A stretch of 64,000 bases of DNA from Epiperipatus broadwayi (GCA_028023455.1 JAQFVV010000043.1:2045483-2109482); one strand, 5' to 3'. Shown: positions 43,790-55,919, numbered from the stretch's first letter. The notes: generated by a model not told the origin, from the sequence alone. Numbers and translations: made by a program.

Positions 43790-44540
43790 ATTATGAAGTC
43801 TTTTTAAAATTGTCCATACTAATAAATATTTAATCATACTTAGGGAAAATAAAATATTTTTTGAAAAAAAGGGAGCGAATGAAGAGTACTTGAAAAAAAT
43901 ATCAATTAAAATATTTTTCTTAAATATTGTTGGTGTCTTGAAATAAGAATCTAATATGCACGATGATTCAATTTGATATTTTTAGTTAAAAACAAAAGTT
44001 TATAATTGTATATATAGCATATTAGAAAATTATAGCATAAAATATTAAATAAAATATTTTAAATGACAAACCCTCCAAGCATCTCATATAAAAAAAATTC
44101 AGAAAGTTTTGCAGGTATAAGATCTTAATTGCTAAACAGACAAAAATGACCTCACTATTGCGTAATATTTAATAATATTACATACTTCATAGAGTGAATT
44201 TCTAGTATTAAATATTAACATAAATATTAGTCTTTCACAAAGTGGTTATAAATAGATATTTGGAGACTGTCAAGAACTGTGATTTTAGCCGACTTCAATT
44301 AGACTCTGTGTATACCTATAATGAATGGAATTTCATTCTTGCAGTTTAGTTATCATTAAACTAAATGTTCTACCTATGCAAGTGCTTTGGTTGCAGGAAT
44401 AAGTGGTTCCATTTTCGTCTACTTGGTGTTTAAACAATAATGCAATGAGACTTTGCAAATTAATTTTTATAGAAATAATAAATACCTCCATACTTCCCCA
44501 TTCTTTTTAAATTCATATAAATAAAAGATACAATAAAAGA
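43790..44540. other. AT-rich spacer, no gene seen
   Basis: A/T-rich; no motif or repeat family recognised. Confidence 0.5.
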
Positions 44541-44544
44541 CAAT

Positions 44545-44800
44545 TGATCCCCAAGATGCATTTCGTGTTGAACCAGCACTGATGAGTGTTTATTATTTCT
44601 ATGAAGATACTACATACGGGACAGAGAAATGTGAATAACTCCGTGTGTGTAAAATTAAAAAAAAATCAGATATATTAATCTTTAACTGAGATTTAAAGTT
44701 TGTATCTGTGCTAGAGATAATCTCTAGTTTCGAAAATGATTAGTAATAATCATTAGTATATTTATCAGAAATGGATGGCGTCAAAGTTGTGAGTGGAGGA
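44545..44800. repeat. Family D scrap and a dispersed repeat shared with 57300
   Basis: GATGCATTTCGTGTTGAACC and AGCACTGATGAGTG (44556-44587) are the stem II side of the family D core. Next, 44620-44790 (GTGAATAACTCCGTGTGTGT, GCTAGAGATAATCTCTAG, GGATGGCGTCAAAGTTGTGAG) is found inverted at 57300-57480. It contains a small palindrome CTAGAGATTATCTCTAG-like. Its type is unknown. Confidence 0.55.
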
Positions 44801-45665
44801 AGTTTGACAATGGTAAATGAAAAAGTAACACATTAATTTTGTGTCTACAAATATCTAATAAGAAATTATTGCAAAAAAAATGTAATAGTTTCAACCGCAT
44901 TCAAATGGCAAATAATATTATCACCCCTAAACCCATTAAACCCTGTACCCTATTTCAGGTACCAAATTCCAACATTTTAAGAAAGAAAACAGCAAATGTT
45001 ATATTCTTTAGGAGATCATATTTGATATGCTGATATCTTTTAACAGATTATAATTTCACTATAGTAAAAAAAAAAAAAAATGTTAAAAGGATTATTTAAA
45101 GTTAAGTAAATTATTGAAACTCACAGGCATATTAAACTTATTGTGTGGGTGTGGGTGTTTTTTAATATATTGGGTGGGCTATAAGTATTTGACACAATTT
45201 GAAAACTTATTCTAAATAAAACTATTAGAATCATGATCAAATTAAGTGAATAAGTTTAAGTGATGTTTATTGTCAAAAATTATGAATGTACCTATCGTTA
45301 GTAAAACTCGACAATTGTTCTGAAAAACTGAAAGCATCCTACAGAGAGAGTGAGAGACAAGAAAAAAACTAAAGATATCTAAAGTCAATTTTGAAAAATT
45401 ATAAGCATTAATCAAGTTCAATGCTTATTTCAAAGGGTTACATTGGAACTGAAAGCTTATTGCACAGTGGGACAGTCTCTATGTAAAAGCAGCTACTTCT
45501 AGTCTTTCAGGGTAAAAGAAATGTGCCAATCAATAATAATCATAGATATCCAAATGACAGTTTGAACATTTTTTTTACTTTACTTAGCTGAAAATCAATC
45601 CAAGAACTTTGATTTCAGAAAAGGCACTCCGTCACTGAAACATAAAGTCATTAAAAAGAAATAAA
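44800..45665. other. AT-rich spacer, no gene seen
   Basis: A/T-rich; nothing recognisable, including a 64-codon frame at 44839-45033. Confidence 0.45.
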
Positions 45666-45689
45666 AGTATCATCATCATTTATTGCAAG

Positions 45690-46260
45690 ATAGAGGTCTC
45701 TCCATGTTTAATCCAATTTCTCCGTCTAGCATTTCTTCACTGTAACATCCCAACAAACTTCCTTATTTCATCCATCATTCATATGTGGCTGTTTTTAGGT
45801 CTTTTAAATCTCTTGGGATCCAATTTCAAATGTTCAACTACTATGATTTCTCCTTAGCAATATGTCATCCACCTCAGATCCATTTCAGTTTCTTGATTTT
45901 TTTAATGAAGCCAATGATGTCAATTTGTTCTGTCACCCACTACTTCAGTTTTCAATCTCCTCTTATAAGTCCTAACATATATGCCCTATACTTCATTGAG
46001 TGGTCAGATCCATTTCAGTTTCTTGATTTCTTAACAAAGTCAATGATATCAATTAGTTCTGTCACCCACTACTTTAGTTTTCAATCTCCTCTTATGAGTC
46101 GTAACATATATCTCCTTTTCTCATTGAGTGGTCTGAAGTCTCCTAATTGCTCTTGTGTTAAATGTTCAAATCTCAGAATCATAATGAAGAATTGATACAA
46201 TATATCTATTAAAAACCTTCTTCTTCAAACACTTAGACATATATCCTTGTAATACTGTTA
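45690..46260 (-). pseudogene. LINE C-terminal region with a 130-bp tandem duplication
   Basis: Read on the minus strand, the text RRRLKTKVVGDRTN-like, encoded by 46004-46133, is repeated at 45874-46003 with few changes. This is the block between the LRTL and VTDLI parts in intact copies. GRHIAKE, GSQEI-KT and MDEIRKF are then seen towards 45730, and the copy ends WIKHGETSILQ. Stops interrupt. The repeat unit of about 130 bp is present once in the plus-strand copy, so the duplication arose after the copies parted. Confidence 0.75.
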
Positions 46261-46304
46261 TTTCTACCAAATCACTTCATACAAATTTCATTCTATGATT
46301 AATT

Positions 46305-47150
46305 TCATCTATATCTGACAAGGCATTTGTAGATGATAATTTTTTCTAATTTGTAATTATCCATTTTTATTTTCATCTTCTGTGAAAATGCATTAGACAT
46401 TACTTTACTCTTTTTAGCATTTATTTTTAACTTCGATCCTGTCTTTCTTACTTTCATCTGATAACTCTTGCACCATTTCCTACAGCTCGTAAGCATTATT
46501 TTCAAAAACAAGTATATCATCTGCAAAATCTAAATGACTAAATAAACCTCATTTACTTTTACTTCTAAATCCACAAATGTAAAATTGCTGTAAAAACTCA
46601 TTTGGATATGTGGAATTAAATTGTTGTACCTCTTTCTCAATGTTAATCTTCTTAGTATCATCATATAATTTAATAATTGCTGTTGTATTTTCAAAATGAT
46701 TCTTCAGAACATGACAATATCTCACATCTACATTTTGGTCATCAAATGCTTTAATCACTGTAGAAAATCCTTTTAGAGTCAAATGCTTATTGGTAATCTA
46801 CAAATCTAAAGCATAATGAGACCTTATATTAATTGATCTTTTCTATAACTACTTTTAACTTGTGCTAAAACCACCTTCAAATCCAGCTTGTTCATTTAGT
46901 TGATTAAAATTCGTAATTCACTATATACAAGTTATAATTATCTTGATAAAGATTGTACGTACAACTGAAAAAACAGATGTCAGTAATCTCTAATATCTTT
47001 ATCGCCTTTTTTAAAGATCAATGCTACTATGGCATTTCCCCACTCATTTAATATATCTTTATCATTTAGACATTTGGTATTAACTTTGCCAACAACTTTT
47101 CTACTTTTTCACCACCTTCTTTTAAGATGTCAATTATAATTCTATTACTT
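46305..47150 (-). pseudogene. LINE reverse transcriptase, broken
   Basis: From 47150 downward: KAPRSNRIIIDILKEGGEKV, the EWGNAIVALIFKKGDKDIRD-like block near 47000, QITNKHLTLKGFSTVIKAFD at 46800-46740, DVRYCHVLKNHFENTTAIIK, INIEKEVQ, and DDILVFENNAYELQEMVQEL at 46526-46450, with KKSKVMSNAF after it. The FADD box region starts at about 46520. Between GF and DDI a deletion removes the PKLF block. Several stops. Same RT order as the plus-strand copy. Confidence 0.78.
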
Positions 47151-47686
47151 CTGGGAGCTTTTCTCTTCTTTAAAGATTTATTGCATGTCTCACTTCTTCA
47201 TTTAAAGTGATGAGCAATCCAGATGAAATAATTATAGGGATTTCTTATTCTTTATTACTATATAATTCTGTGTAAAATTCTTCCATATATTTCATGATCC
47301 CATCTCTCTTCATTTGCAGAAATAATTTTCCTTCCTGTACCAAAATATTTTACACTTTGGAGATTTTTATTCTCTTTTATAGCTTTTCTTACCAATTATT
47401 TTCTTACATTGTTATTAATCCTTTTTATATAAAACTAAACATTCAATTTTTCTTAATAGATCATTTTTGAAAATGTCCATATTCATTCTTTTCTTCATAC
47501 ACTGTCCTGTCTCAGTAAAAAATTTGCTGTAAATTGCTCCTTTTGTAGACCATGTTTTCTTAGTTGCAGTTCTTAATAGTACATCAGTTATCTTCCTATT
47601 AATTATATTCAGATCTGAATCATCTTCAATATGTATGAATATTTTAAATAATTTGCGAGTTCTAATTTAAATTTCATTGGAATATT

Positions 47687-48610
47687 TTAAAGGTAAGGAA
47701 TATCAATTATTAATACTGTTCTTTTTAATAATTTTTCTTTCTCCAACTTTGCATTAATACATATCTTACATCTCATTATTTGACGATCACTTCCTGTGTT
47801 GATACTATTATTAAGAGCATAAAAATCTTGAAGTACATGTGTCCTGTTAGACAAAATATAATCCAATTCTGCTTTATCTTCGTTTGGATGCTTCCATGTC
47901 CATTTACGTTTAGCATTTTTCTCAAAAAACGAATCCATATGATGAGGTTTTTTTTCATTCTGCCAACATCACAAGACTATATTCTCTCATTTCTATCACC
48001 ATAACCACATTTACCCACAGCTCCTTCATCTTTCAATCATTTACACATTCTAGCATTAAAAGTCTTCCATGACGATTTTAAAATGGTTCGATCAAAAGCA
48101 TTTTGTATACCTGTATAAAAATACTCTCTATTTTTTCATCACTGTGACAATATGTTGGTGCATAAATCTAAATTATCTGCATTCGGCATCTTACTATTAA
48201 TTTGAAAACTAATCTTGCTGTCTGATATACAATCAATCACTACAATGTTGTTCTGCTTTTTAATTATGACTCCCACCACATTTGTACTTCCAACATTTGG
48301 ACTTCCATATTAAAGTACATTTCCACTTCTTAAATCAATTGTCTTTTCATCTTTTACTTCTAACTTCATAAAGTCCAATAATGTTCTGTTTAATATTATA
48401 TAATTTTTCTTCCGATTCATGCAATCTTCTTTCATCTGAGACCTTCATATATATCCATTTTTAAAATCAATTGTCTCATCTTTTCTTCTAACTTCACAAA
48501 ATCCAATAATGTCCCATCCAATATTATATACTTTTTCTTTCAATTCATGCAATCTTCCTTCACCCAAAAGTGATCTGCAGTTGTAAATACTAAATGAAGA
48601 TTGTTATCCA
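47687..48610 (-). pseudogene. LINE endonuclease with a 132-bp tandem duplication
   Basis: From 48600: RSLLGEGRLHELKEKVYNIG, WDIIGFCEVRRKDET, then a repeat of the same block (48464-48333) reading RSQMKEDCMN and KLEVKDEKTIDLRSGNVL. Then GSTNVVGVIIKKQNNIVVID, IIQIYAPTYCHSDEKIE, and at 47938-47687 MDSFFEKNAKRKWTWKHPNE, DKAELDYILSNR and NTGSDRQIMRCKIC. The GSDH box is GSDR here. The duplication covers the GRL-EL--K---WDIIG-CE-RR block. Confidence 0.8.
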
Positions 48611-48792
48611 ATGACAGTCTGGATCTGCAAACAGGACATTCTTGGCATCCTCTTCCTTTAACCACTAACTGTTACCTTAGAAAACCACTTTTGAGCCTAC
48701 TGGCAATATGAGCTATAATTTAATTTTGTTTGTTTTTAATAAACAATATATATTTCAGTTAGAAAACTATCAGGCAACTGAAAAGAAAAACT

Positions 48793-48915
48793 ATGGTGTT
48801 TCTTGATCTTAAACTTAGAGATAAAAAGACAACAAATTCACTATGCCATCTTACATGTGTTGATAAACAAGCCGTCCAGTGTAGTAATAACAATCGCAAT
48901 AACAAGAATGTATGA
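48793..48915 (+). CDS. Antisense frame of LINE 5' region, shortened copy
   Basis: Counterpart of 34943-35164: MVFLDLKLRDKK, then SLCHLTCVDKQAVQ, 40 codons to a TGA. After the stop, the DNA still resembles the other copy (LVALRPERGTQR-like in another frame near 48950). It supports conservation of this 5' block and its orientation across LINE copies, but not necessarily translation. Confidence 0.3.
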   Translation: MVFLDLKLRDKKTTNSLCHLTCVDKQAVQCSNNNRNNKNV

Positions 48916-49241
48916 ACAGGGCATTAGGAATTATAATTGCTTGGTTGCTTTAAGACCTGAAAGAGGAACCCAAAGATGATCTTTCAAAATTAGCAAACTT
49001 CTTTCTACAGCCAGTATAATAAAAGTGCATATCTTCATAAAATCTGTAAACTACCATGTTCTTAATAGGGTGTACACATATACGCACATATATTAAATCA
49101 TTTTCAGAAAGTATGATTGGAAAAATGCTATAAAATACAGCAAAGACTGTTACAACAAATTAACTGATTCAGTTCAAATGTTACATCATTTGTTCATTGC
49201 ACATTATATTGAGATATTTAGGGCTAATTTATTCCAAGCTT

Positions 49242-49553
49242 CACATGATCACCATTTCTTACGGTTACACAAGCTATTTACACAGAGGACTAAACTGTCC
49301 ATACAGTAACACTACCAGTGCAAGACAGAGTAATCAATGAATGCAAGAAAGTTCGTGCATAAAATCTCTATCTAGTACCTAAGATCTAGGTGCAGTGCTC
49401 TCAAATCCAAAGGCTCTTCACTGATGAAAGCCACAAGCTAGAAACTAGTCTGGGTATATTGGATGAGTAGGCACTAGATAGAACCTTCTTGCATCCATTG
49501 ATTACTCTGGTTAGCCCTGGTGGTACTGTATGGAGAGTTTAGCCCTCTGGGTC
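49242..49553 (+). mobile_element. Foldback element, family A, with exact 12-bp duplication
   Basis: TATTCCAAGCTT at 49230-49241 and 49554-49565. The insert starts CACATGATCACCATTTCTTA (fixed family end) and ends GAGAGTTTAGCCCTCTGGGTC. Arms: ACTAAACTGTCCATACAGTA pairs with TACTGTATGGAGAGTTTAGC, and ATGCAAGAAAGTTC with AACCTTCTTGCAT. The core: CTGATGA 49421-49427, AAGC-CACAA-GCTA, GAAAC 49441-49445. The stem II bases AGC/GCT replace GGC/GCC of the other copies, keeping pairing. AAGATCTAGGTGCAGTGCTC lies before the core, as at 5440. Confidence 0.93.
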
Positions 49554-49565
49554 TATTCCAAGCTT

Positions 49566-51300
49566 ATTGACTTCATCAAAATTACCACCAAAAACAAGCA
49601 TTTAAGCAGAAAAAAATCAAAAAATATAAATGCAAAAATACATATAAGAGGAATTGTTGTACATATTATACACAGAGATTTTAATGAAAATTAAAATTCA
49701 ACTTTTAAAAGCATAACAAAATGTAACTAATTTACATATTCTAGAAAAATTTATATGTTGTTAGTTTCAGAATATTGGCAATCTTGTGAGATGATGTTCG
49801 ACAGGATAATATTCTTGTGAAGTCAATTGTCGCACCATGCATTACAATGCTAGGCTTTTCAGTTCTTTTCCTAAATTCAATGAACAGTTTTTTTGCTGGC
49901 AATAACCTTCTTTGCAAGACGAGCACTGGGTATTAGGAATCTTTGCACCAAATTCTTCAACAACTGCTGTCGTCTCACAGATATTTGCTTCATTGACACT
50001 ATCATCTGCCATATGCTTTTGATTAATCTACATTAGCAAAAGAATTCATTTGTCTAATGATCTTATAATGTAAATTGCTCGATCTGGAAATCTCTTTTAC
50101 TATCTGGGCACTTTTTAATTCACCATTTTTTAAAAATGGTGGAGAGCGTTGGTTTATCCATACCACATTCAGAAGTTAAATCATTGATTACTTTCAGTTT
50201 TCTCTGTTAAAAAATTGTCTCTTTTTTATTTCAATACTAATTAATTTTTAGATGCTCTTTTTCTGACTCATGATAATAATTTTAAAAGAAAGAAACCCAA
50301 TAAATATAAACAAATTGCGAAAGAAAAACTAAATACAAATAAGCTGACAAAATTTAATAAAGATAGCTGATATTTTATTCAATGATAAAATATATGCTGA
50401 CAAGACTTAAACTCACTGTTGCTATACCAACCAGAAGCAATCATTCTAACACTTTCTATTTCAGCTGACGGCATTTATTCATTTAGTGGTTCATGTTTAT
50501 CAAACTTTGGCATTGAAATTCTTTCTTCTTTGCATATATAATCCTGAACATAAGTCTATCTTCCACAAGCACCAAAAAGCAATGTGCCATGTATTCAAGC
50601 CCATAACCACCATGCATCGAGAGAAATGACTCCAAGTGAAAAATAAAAGAGGTGCGGCATATAGCCAACAACCCCAATGCCATAAATAAGAAGGAAGCTG
50701 CCCCCTGTTGAAGAAATGGTCAATATAGTTTATACATATAGTTAAATGAATTTATGACCTATGTATAAATAAGCACCCAATTAAGCATATATCAATGTTG
50801 TGAATATGAGGGTATATTTCACCTTTGAAAGCACTAAACTTTACTAAAAAAGCATTCGTTAATAACTTTTCTTAGGATAGCATTTAAGAACTGATATTTA
50901 TAAAAAAATGTAAAAATCCAATATAAATGAACATATTGTAGAAAGATAATTTGAACATAAATAAGCCTCACAAAACTTAAAAAAATATTTGATAGTTTAC
51001 TCAAAGGTAACATCCGCTACAGTCTTATGAACATGGTTCTATATCAGACAATAGTGCTCAACATTATAGCATTTACTATTTCAGCCCATGGTACCCATTA
51101 ATTTCGCAATTTCATATTTAACACTTAAATTTCTGCCATATTTACTATAATTTAGCTTCAAACTTATTCATTTTTTGATGTCAAAATGATCAGTTTTCAA
51201 ATTCTGCTTTTGTGACTCAAGATAAAATTGTTACAGAATAAGCACCTGGAGGCATACTTTAAAGATATGTACCATATAAGATTCGAAAAGCTAAGTGAAT
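49566..51300. other. AT-rich spacer, no gene seen
   Basis: A/T-rich. The minus-strand frames at 49741-49926 (MLVLQRRLLPAKKLF) and 50483-50683 (MALGLLAICRTSFIF) are not recognised. The first is somewhat less AT-rich than its surroundings and could be a decayed coding piece. No more can be said. Confidence 0.35.
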
Positions 51301-51311
51301 TAAATAGAGGG

Positions 51312-51595
51312 ATTTGAACTTAGGATTTTCAGACTATGCTCATCCTCATCTCAAACAACTGATACACATGACCATACACATGTGAAAAAGATAAATAAAC
51401 CGCAATGTTTTGTGCAGAGCCAGCACTCATCAGGTGGGCCAGATCATAGTCTCCCACACATATATACAATCAGTGCTCATCTTATATTAATATAACAATT
51501 CATTAAACATTTAATGGTCAAGCTTCAATCTTCTCACCCTTCCAACAATTCAGCCGTTGATTTCATTGAAAAACCATTGATGGAACGCTAAAACA
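51312..51595 (-). mobile_element. Family D element, single arm
   Basis: TCAGACTATGCTCATCCTCA, TGATACACATGACCATACAC and AAAAAGATAAATAAACCGC are the tail in minus orientation. The core on the minus strand is CTGATGA (51433-51427), GTGC/GCAC stem II with a 6-base loop, then AAAAC instead of GAAAC. TATATATGTGTGGGAG lies upstream of it (stem III partner). The centre (TTTAATGGTCAAGCTTCAAT, CATTGATGGAACGC) follows to about 51595. No second arm. Confidence 0.72.
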
Positions 51596-51599
51596 CTAA

Positions 51600-54315
51600 A
51601 TCATATTTTTAATTTAAAATTATATTAAATCAAATATAAAATAGAATTACATTTTTAGAAAATGTAAGTATTTTGCAAACCAATTATTTGATTGCCAGGA
51701 ATTAACAAAAACTAATTACAAAATATAAATTACTAAAGTGCAAATCTTAGAAATGTTAAAATCTTAATTTAGAAAAAACGCTTGATAATGATTTCCTTAG
51801 TCTACAATTTCAAATAACTCTTTTGAGAATCGATTGATTTATTAGTCTAATTTAAAGGATCACAATCTAAAAAAAAAAACTCAAATATTTTTCCATAGAT
51901 GATCAATCATTATTTAGAACTTTTTATAAACATAACTATTTAAAATCTTGACTTCCTTTCATTTTCATTGAATTATATACATTTTTCAAAGATTTTTCGC
52001 GAAACTTCCATTAGAATGACGTCAATATTGATCATAACCTTCAAAGCAATTTATTAAAACCTAAACACCATATATATAATGAAGAGAGAGCAGTTTTGAA
52101 ACTGTAGCACATGACATTTATTTGCATATCTATTTAAATAATTATAATGAAGACTAGTAACTTCACTGAGTCTCAGTAAAAGAAGAAATTCAATAAAAGA
52201 TCTGATAGTAAACCACTTAGATTTAAAACCCTAAATCTTATGAAGTACCTAAATAGACACAATGGACCATAAGTGATTCTACTCACCAATGGCAAAAATA
52301 TAATGTAAACCTAAATAAAATACAAGTTGATAACCAAAAGCTAAATGAATGCTAAAAGAAAATGAAAGAGATTATGAGAACAATTAAATAACCTAAGTAT
52401 ACCCCATAAATTACCATAATGTGTTTTTGCTGATGTCATTAATATAACAGGCTAACCTAGGAAAGTCAAATAACTTAAAGAGTTCCTATACACAGTGGAA
52501 GCTTCAAAAAATGTAAAAATATTAATTTATATATTAAAAATCACTATATCAAAAAATAATTTATTTAATTAGTACATCAATTAGTCCTTTTACAAAAAAT
52601 CATTATCAGATCAATTATTCATGAAATTAAGCAACAATCAAGCATTAAAATGAATGGCAGCAATTCATCTCTATTAGCCAAATGGAGATTTCCTTCTAAC
52701 TTAGGAAGGAATTGAAAAAAATCTTTTACTTACCAAGACATTAGTCATTCCTATGTAGTGAGATTCAACAGAAAGAGCAATTCAATTGTTCACTGCGAAT
52801 CAAAATATGAGAGAAACATATGTTCAATATGAAAATATTATTCATGATTTAATGGGGTTTCATGTTTCACATTAAAACCAGCTACTATGGAATGCCAAAT
52901 ACAGATTTCAATGTTCGTATTCAAGGGTACCATTTTTGATTTTAACCTCCATCTTTGTTAATGTTCCTCTATCAATAAAGCTGAGAGATTCAAATAGTTT
53001 TGTCAATATAGAATCAATAATATAACATGTATAGATGAGATTTTCTCATTTTGAAATTACAATGACTCTAAAATATATGTAGTGCAAGAAAAGTACATCG
53101 TACAGAGCAAAAAGGCAGATTGAAATATTATTTTCTTATTGGTATGTAATAACTTTAATAAAAATATTTTTAATAATACTTGAACGGCAAAAGTAAATTA
53201 GTTGTACTATATTAAATAAGTTATTCAGGGTGTGGCTGTTACAAATATCTATGAATGACTGTCACAACTCTGCCAGTATGACTTTGATAATGCAAGGTTT
53301 TTTTGAGATTGAAATTAAACAATTGCTTCAACAAAAGGAAAATATATATATATATTATTATCAATATCTTTAAACTAGTATCACCTCCCACAGTAAATAG
53401 TAGTATAACTTATTGACAGTATATGAATTTAATTCAAAAGTTATTTTAATATGTGCTCACGTGAAATAAGAAATGACAGTGTAAGAAAATATTATCGGAG
53501 CACATTTTGGAAGCACTAGTTGTGTAACATTCACAGATAAGCTAGAATAAATAAATGCTTGATTTTGTCATTTTTTTAATTAAAAAAATTTTGAGGAAAT
53601 TTATAAAATATTATAAATACAAAAAATGTTATATAAAAAGGATGGAATCATTAAACTGGAGCAAAGCTTCATTTGCATACATGGACCACAATGACATCTT
53701 TAGATAAAATAAAAGATTGTGAAATGATCATTTTGAATTAGAAAACATTTTTCAATAATATTTATATTATTAGTATTGATACTATTATGAATTTTTCAAT
53801 GGTTAAGTGATAGATGGAAAATAAAACAAAATCCATTTATTTTGAACATATAAGGAATATATTAACTCAGTAATGGATGATTGGAAATCTCAAAAGAAGT
53901 ATTTAGCTGGGAAGTCAATGTTCAATAAGGTTGGATGATATTGCTCTCGTATTCAAATCAAGTTTCTACAGACCCAGTGAAAGAATAATTGAATGTAACA
54001 ATTAAATACTATTTTTCAGGGTATAATTGTATAAAGTTTGCTAGATGTGGTATAAATAAATGTTTTCTTATATAACAGACATCCTCCAGATTTTCATATG
54101 AAATATTATTTAGAATATGCATCAAATGAACGATTTCATGCTCTTTTTTTTCCAACAGAAACATTTTAAGCAGATATATTTAATATTTAAACCTTACACT
54201 AATATAAAATGGATTGAATTAGTTGAATTAATGTTGTTGTTTTTGACAAAAATCTAAATAATTAAACACTTTATTAAAATTTAGTTTGCCCTTAGAAAAA
54301 ATTACTATACTATCC
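51600..54315. other. Long AT-rich spacer, no gene seen
   Basis: No open frame with motif, no repeat family of the window recognised, and short TA repeats only (53341-53355). Could be intron or intergenic DNA. Confidence 0.5.
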
Positions 54316-54319
54316 TGCC

Positions 54320-54520
54320 TGCATATATATATATAAAGAGCTTTCAAATAAGCTCTCAACAAGCTTTGCAGAATATCCCTAACCCTAGACCGGTTTCTGC
54401 TACTGGCTTCCTCGATGAGGTGCTAAGATATTAAAGCATTAGATTAAAAATATCAGCTCTTTATATATAACATTTGTAATACAAGCTTGTTTAAATTAGG
54501 TCATGTGACATCTGACTTGA
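54320..54520 (-). repeat. Foldback fragment related to families A and C
   Basis: AAAGAGCTTTCAAATAAGCTC and ATATCAGCTCTTTATATAT form short arms. On the minus strand GAGGAAGCC-AGTA-GC-AGAAAC-CGGTCTAGGG resembles the core region CTGANGA--GCC--AGC-GAAAC-GTCTGGGG, with the first box changed to TCATCGA. TTAGGTCATGTGACATCTGA at 54498 is the family end. Confidence 0.6.
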
Positions 54521-54529
54521 TATGTATAT

Positions 54530-55540
54530 AAATCAGAAATGAGATTATTTGTTTTGTTTTTCATTGTTAAACCCTGTTATGCAATTAAAATTACTATTAT
54601 CTATTAATATTAAGATCTGAATAAATAATCTGCCAACATTTCTTAAGAAAGTGTATTTTCTAATGAATATAGAGCCTGTAAAATTGTGTATTTTTGCATA
54701 ATAATATTATTTGTGAATAACATTTTACATATCAATTTCAAATCTCAAAAGACATTTTGAATTAAATTCTAATACTATTTTGTCTCTCAAATGAATTAAA
54801 TAAACAATTATTGGGTCTTCAGTATTTTATTACAGGACAATAATTCTGTACAAATGTAAACTGCAGCTTTTCTTTGCTATAATGCTCCAATAAACATTTC
54901 GTTCACAAAATCTTATATCTCAAATAGAATTTCCCAAGTGTTCTCTTATAACATACTGCCCTAAGACAATCATTTTGAACTAGTGTGCTCTGAAATGCTT
55001 AGTCAAAAACTATTATCTTCTTGAGGTGCCTTTGAATACGAGAGACAGATAGCTATAACAAAAAAAAAATACTCTTAGATTTATAACAATGACATCCACT
55101 CTTGAAATGTCCATCTTCTAAACGCATCTCTTTCATTTTCTGCCTCTACTTCTTCTTCCACTATTTTTGCATAAGATTGTTACAAGATTTTTTTTTTTTT
55201 CATTTCTACGAATGCATCCACAATATTCCAATTTTTATTTATATATAGTTTATATTATAAACTACCATTTTGTAAATATTAACTTCAAAGCCATGCATTT
55301 ATCTGTTCTACTAATCAACTTTATTTTCAATATTCTTCTCGCTTCATTTCAAATACTTCTTTTCTAATCGTACTTTTTTAAGATACTAGGTCTTAATCTA
55401 AAACATGTAGCACCACGTTTTACTTAAATAAATATTTGATTGATATAAGCAAATTTTTATTATAAAATATTCTATTTTATAACCAGACACATAATGGGAG
55501 TTTAATGGTTATGAATTATGTAAATAACGTTCTACCATAC
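54530..55540. other. AT-rich spacer, no gene seen
   Basis: A/T-rich, no motif recognised. Confidence 0.45.
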
Positions 55541-55559
55541 TTTATAAATAAATAAATCT

Positions 55560-55762
55560 CATAACTTGAACAACATTTCCTGAAACTCTGAAGATTATTT
55601 TCCAAAATAACCATGCCATCTGCAAAATGTATATGACTTAAACAATGTCCATGTATTTTTATTCCTGTACCTTCCCATTTTAATCGACAAAATACTTCTC
55701 ATAAACCGGCTGTAAAAAGTTTTAGAAATGTGGAATCTTCCTGTTGTACACCGAGATCAGTA
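55560..55762 (-). pseudogene. LINE RT fragment (catalytic box region)
   Basis: On the minus strand: VQQEDSTFLKLFTAGL, EVFCRLKWEGTGIKIHGHCL, SHIHFADGMVILENNLQSFR. This is the G-RQGD--SPKLFTA through FADDIVLF region of an RTE-like RT, with FADD changed to FADG. It ends where the plus-strand LINE 3' end at 55770 starts, which suggests an inversion during insertion. Confidence 0.75.
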
Positions 55763-55769
55763 TTAAACT

Positions 55770-55915
55770 GGATATCAAGGGAATGTAAAAAGCTCTATAA
55801 AAAACCCACAAATAAGATGGATGAATGAAATAAAGTAGAATTGAATTAAACATGGTGAGACCTTTCTGTGGTGCATTGGTGATGAATTAATAATAATGCT
55901 GATGATGAAGTATGT
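55770..55915 (+). pseudogene. LINE 3' end fragment
   Basis: VLNWISRECKKLYKKPTNKM and WMNEIK followed by TGAATTAAACATGGTGAGACCTTTC and GTGCATTGGTGATGAATTAA are the decayed C-terminus and 3' end of the LINE family. With the inverted RT piece just before (55560-55762), it fits a twin-primed 5' inversion. Confidence 0.65.
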
Positions 55916-55919
55916 GTGA

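Larger units (their letters stand above)
45668..48990 (-). mobile_element. RTE-like LINE, near full length, minus strand
   Basis: Second copy of the LINE family at 34930. The 3' end lies at 45668 (minus ...TGATGATGATAC), the 5' segment at about 48770-48990. Order on the minus strand: antisense-frame segment, endonuclease (48600-47687), RT (47150-46305), C-terminal region (46260-45690). Two internal tandem duplications (45874-46133 and 48333-48596) are specific to this copy. All frames are broken. Confidence 0.85.

Noticed and set aside
45785-46195. 136-codon plus-strand frame with an internal repeat
   Set aside because: It is the opposite strand of the LINE C-terminal region, and its repeat is the 130-bp duplication there.
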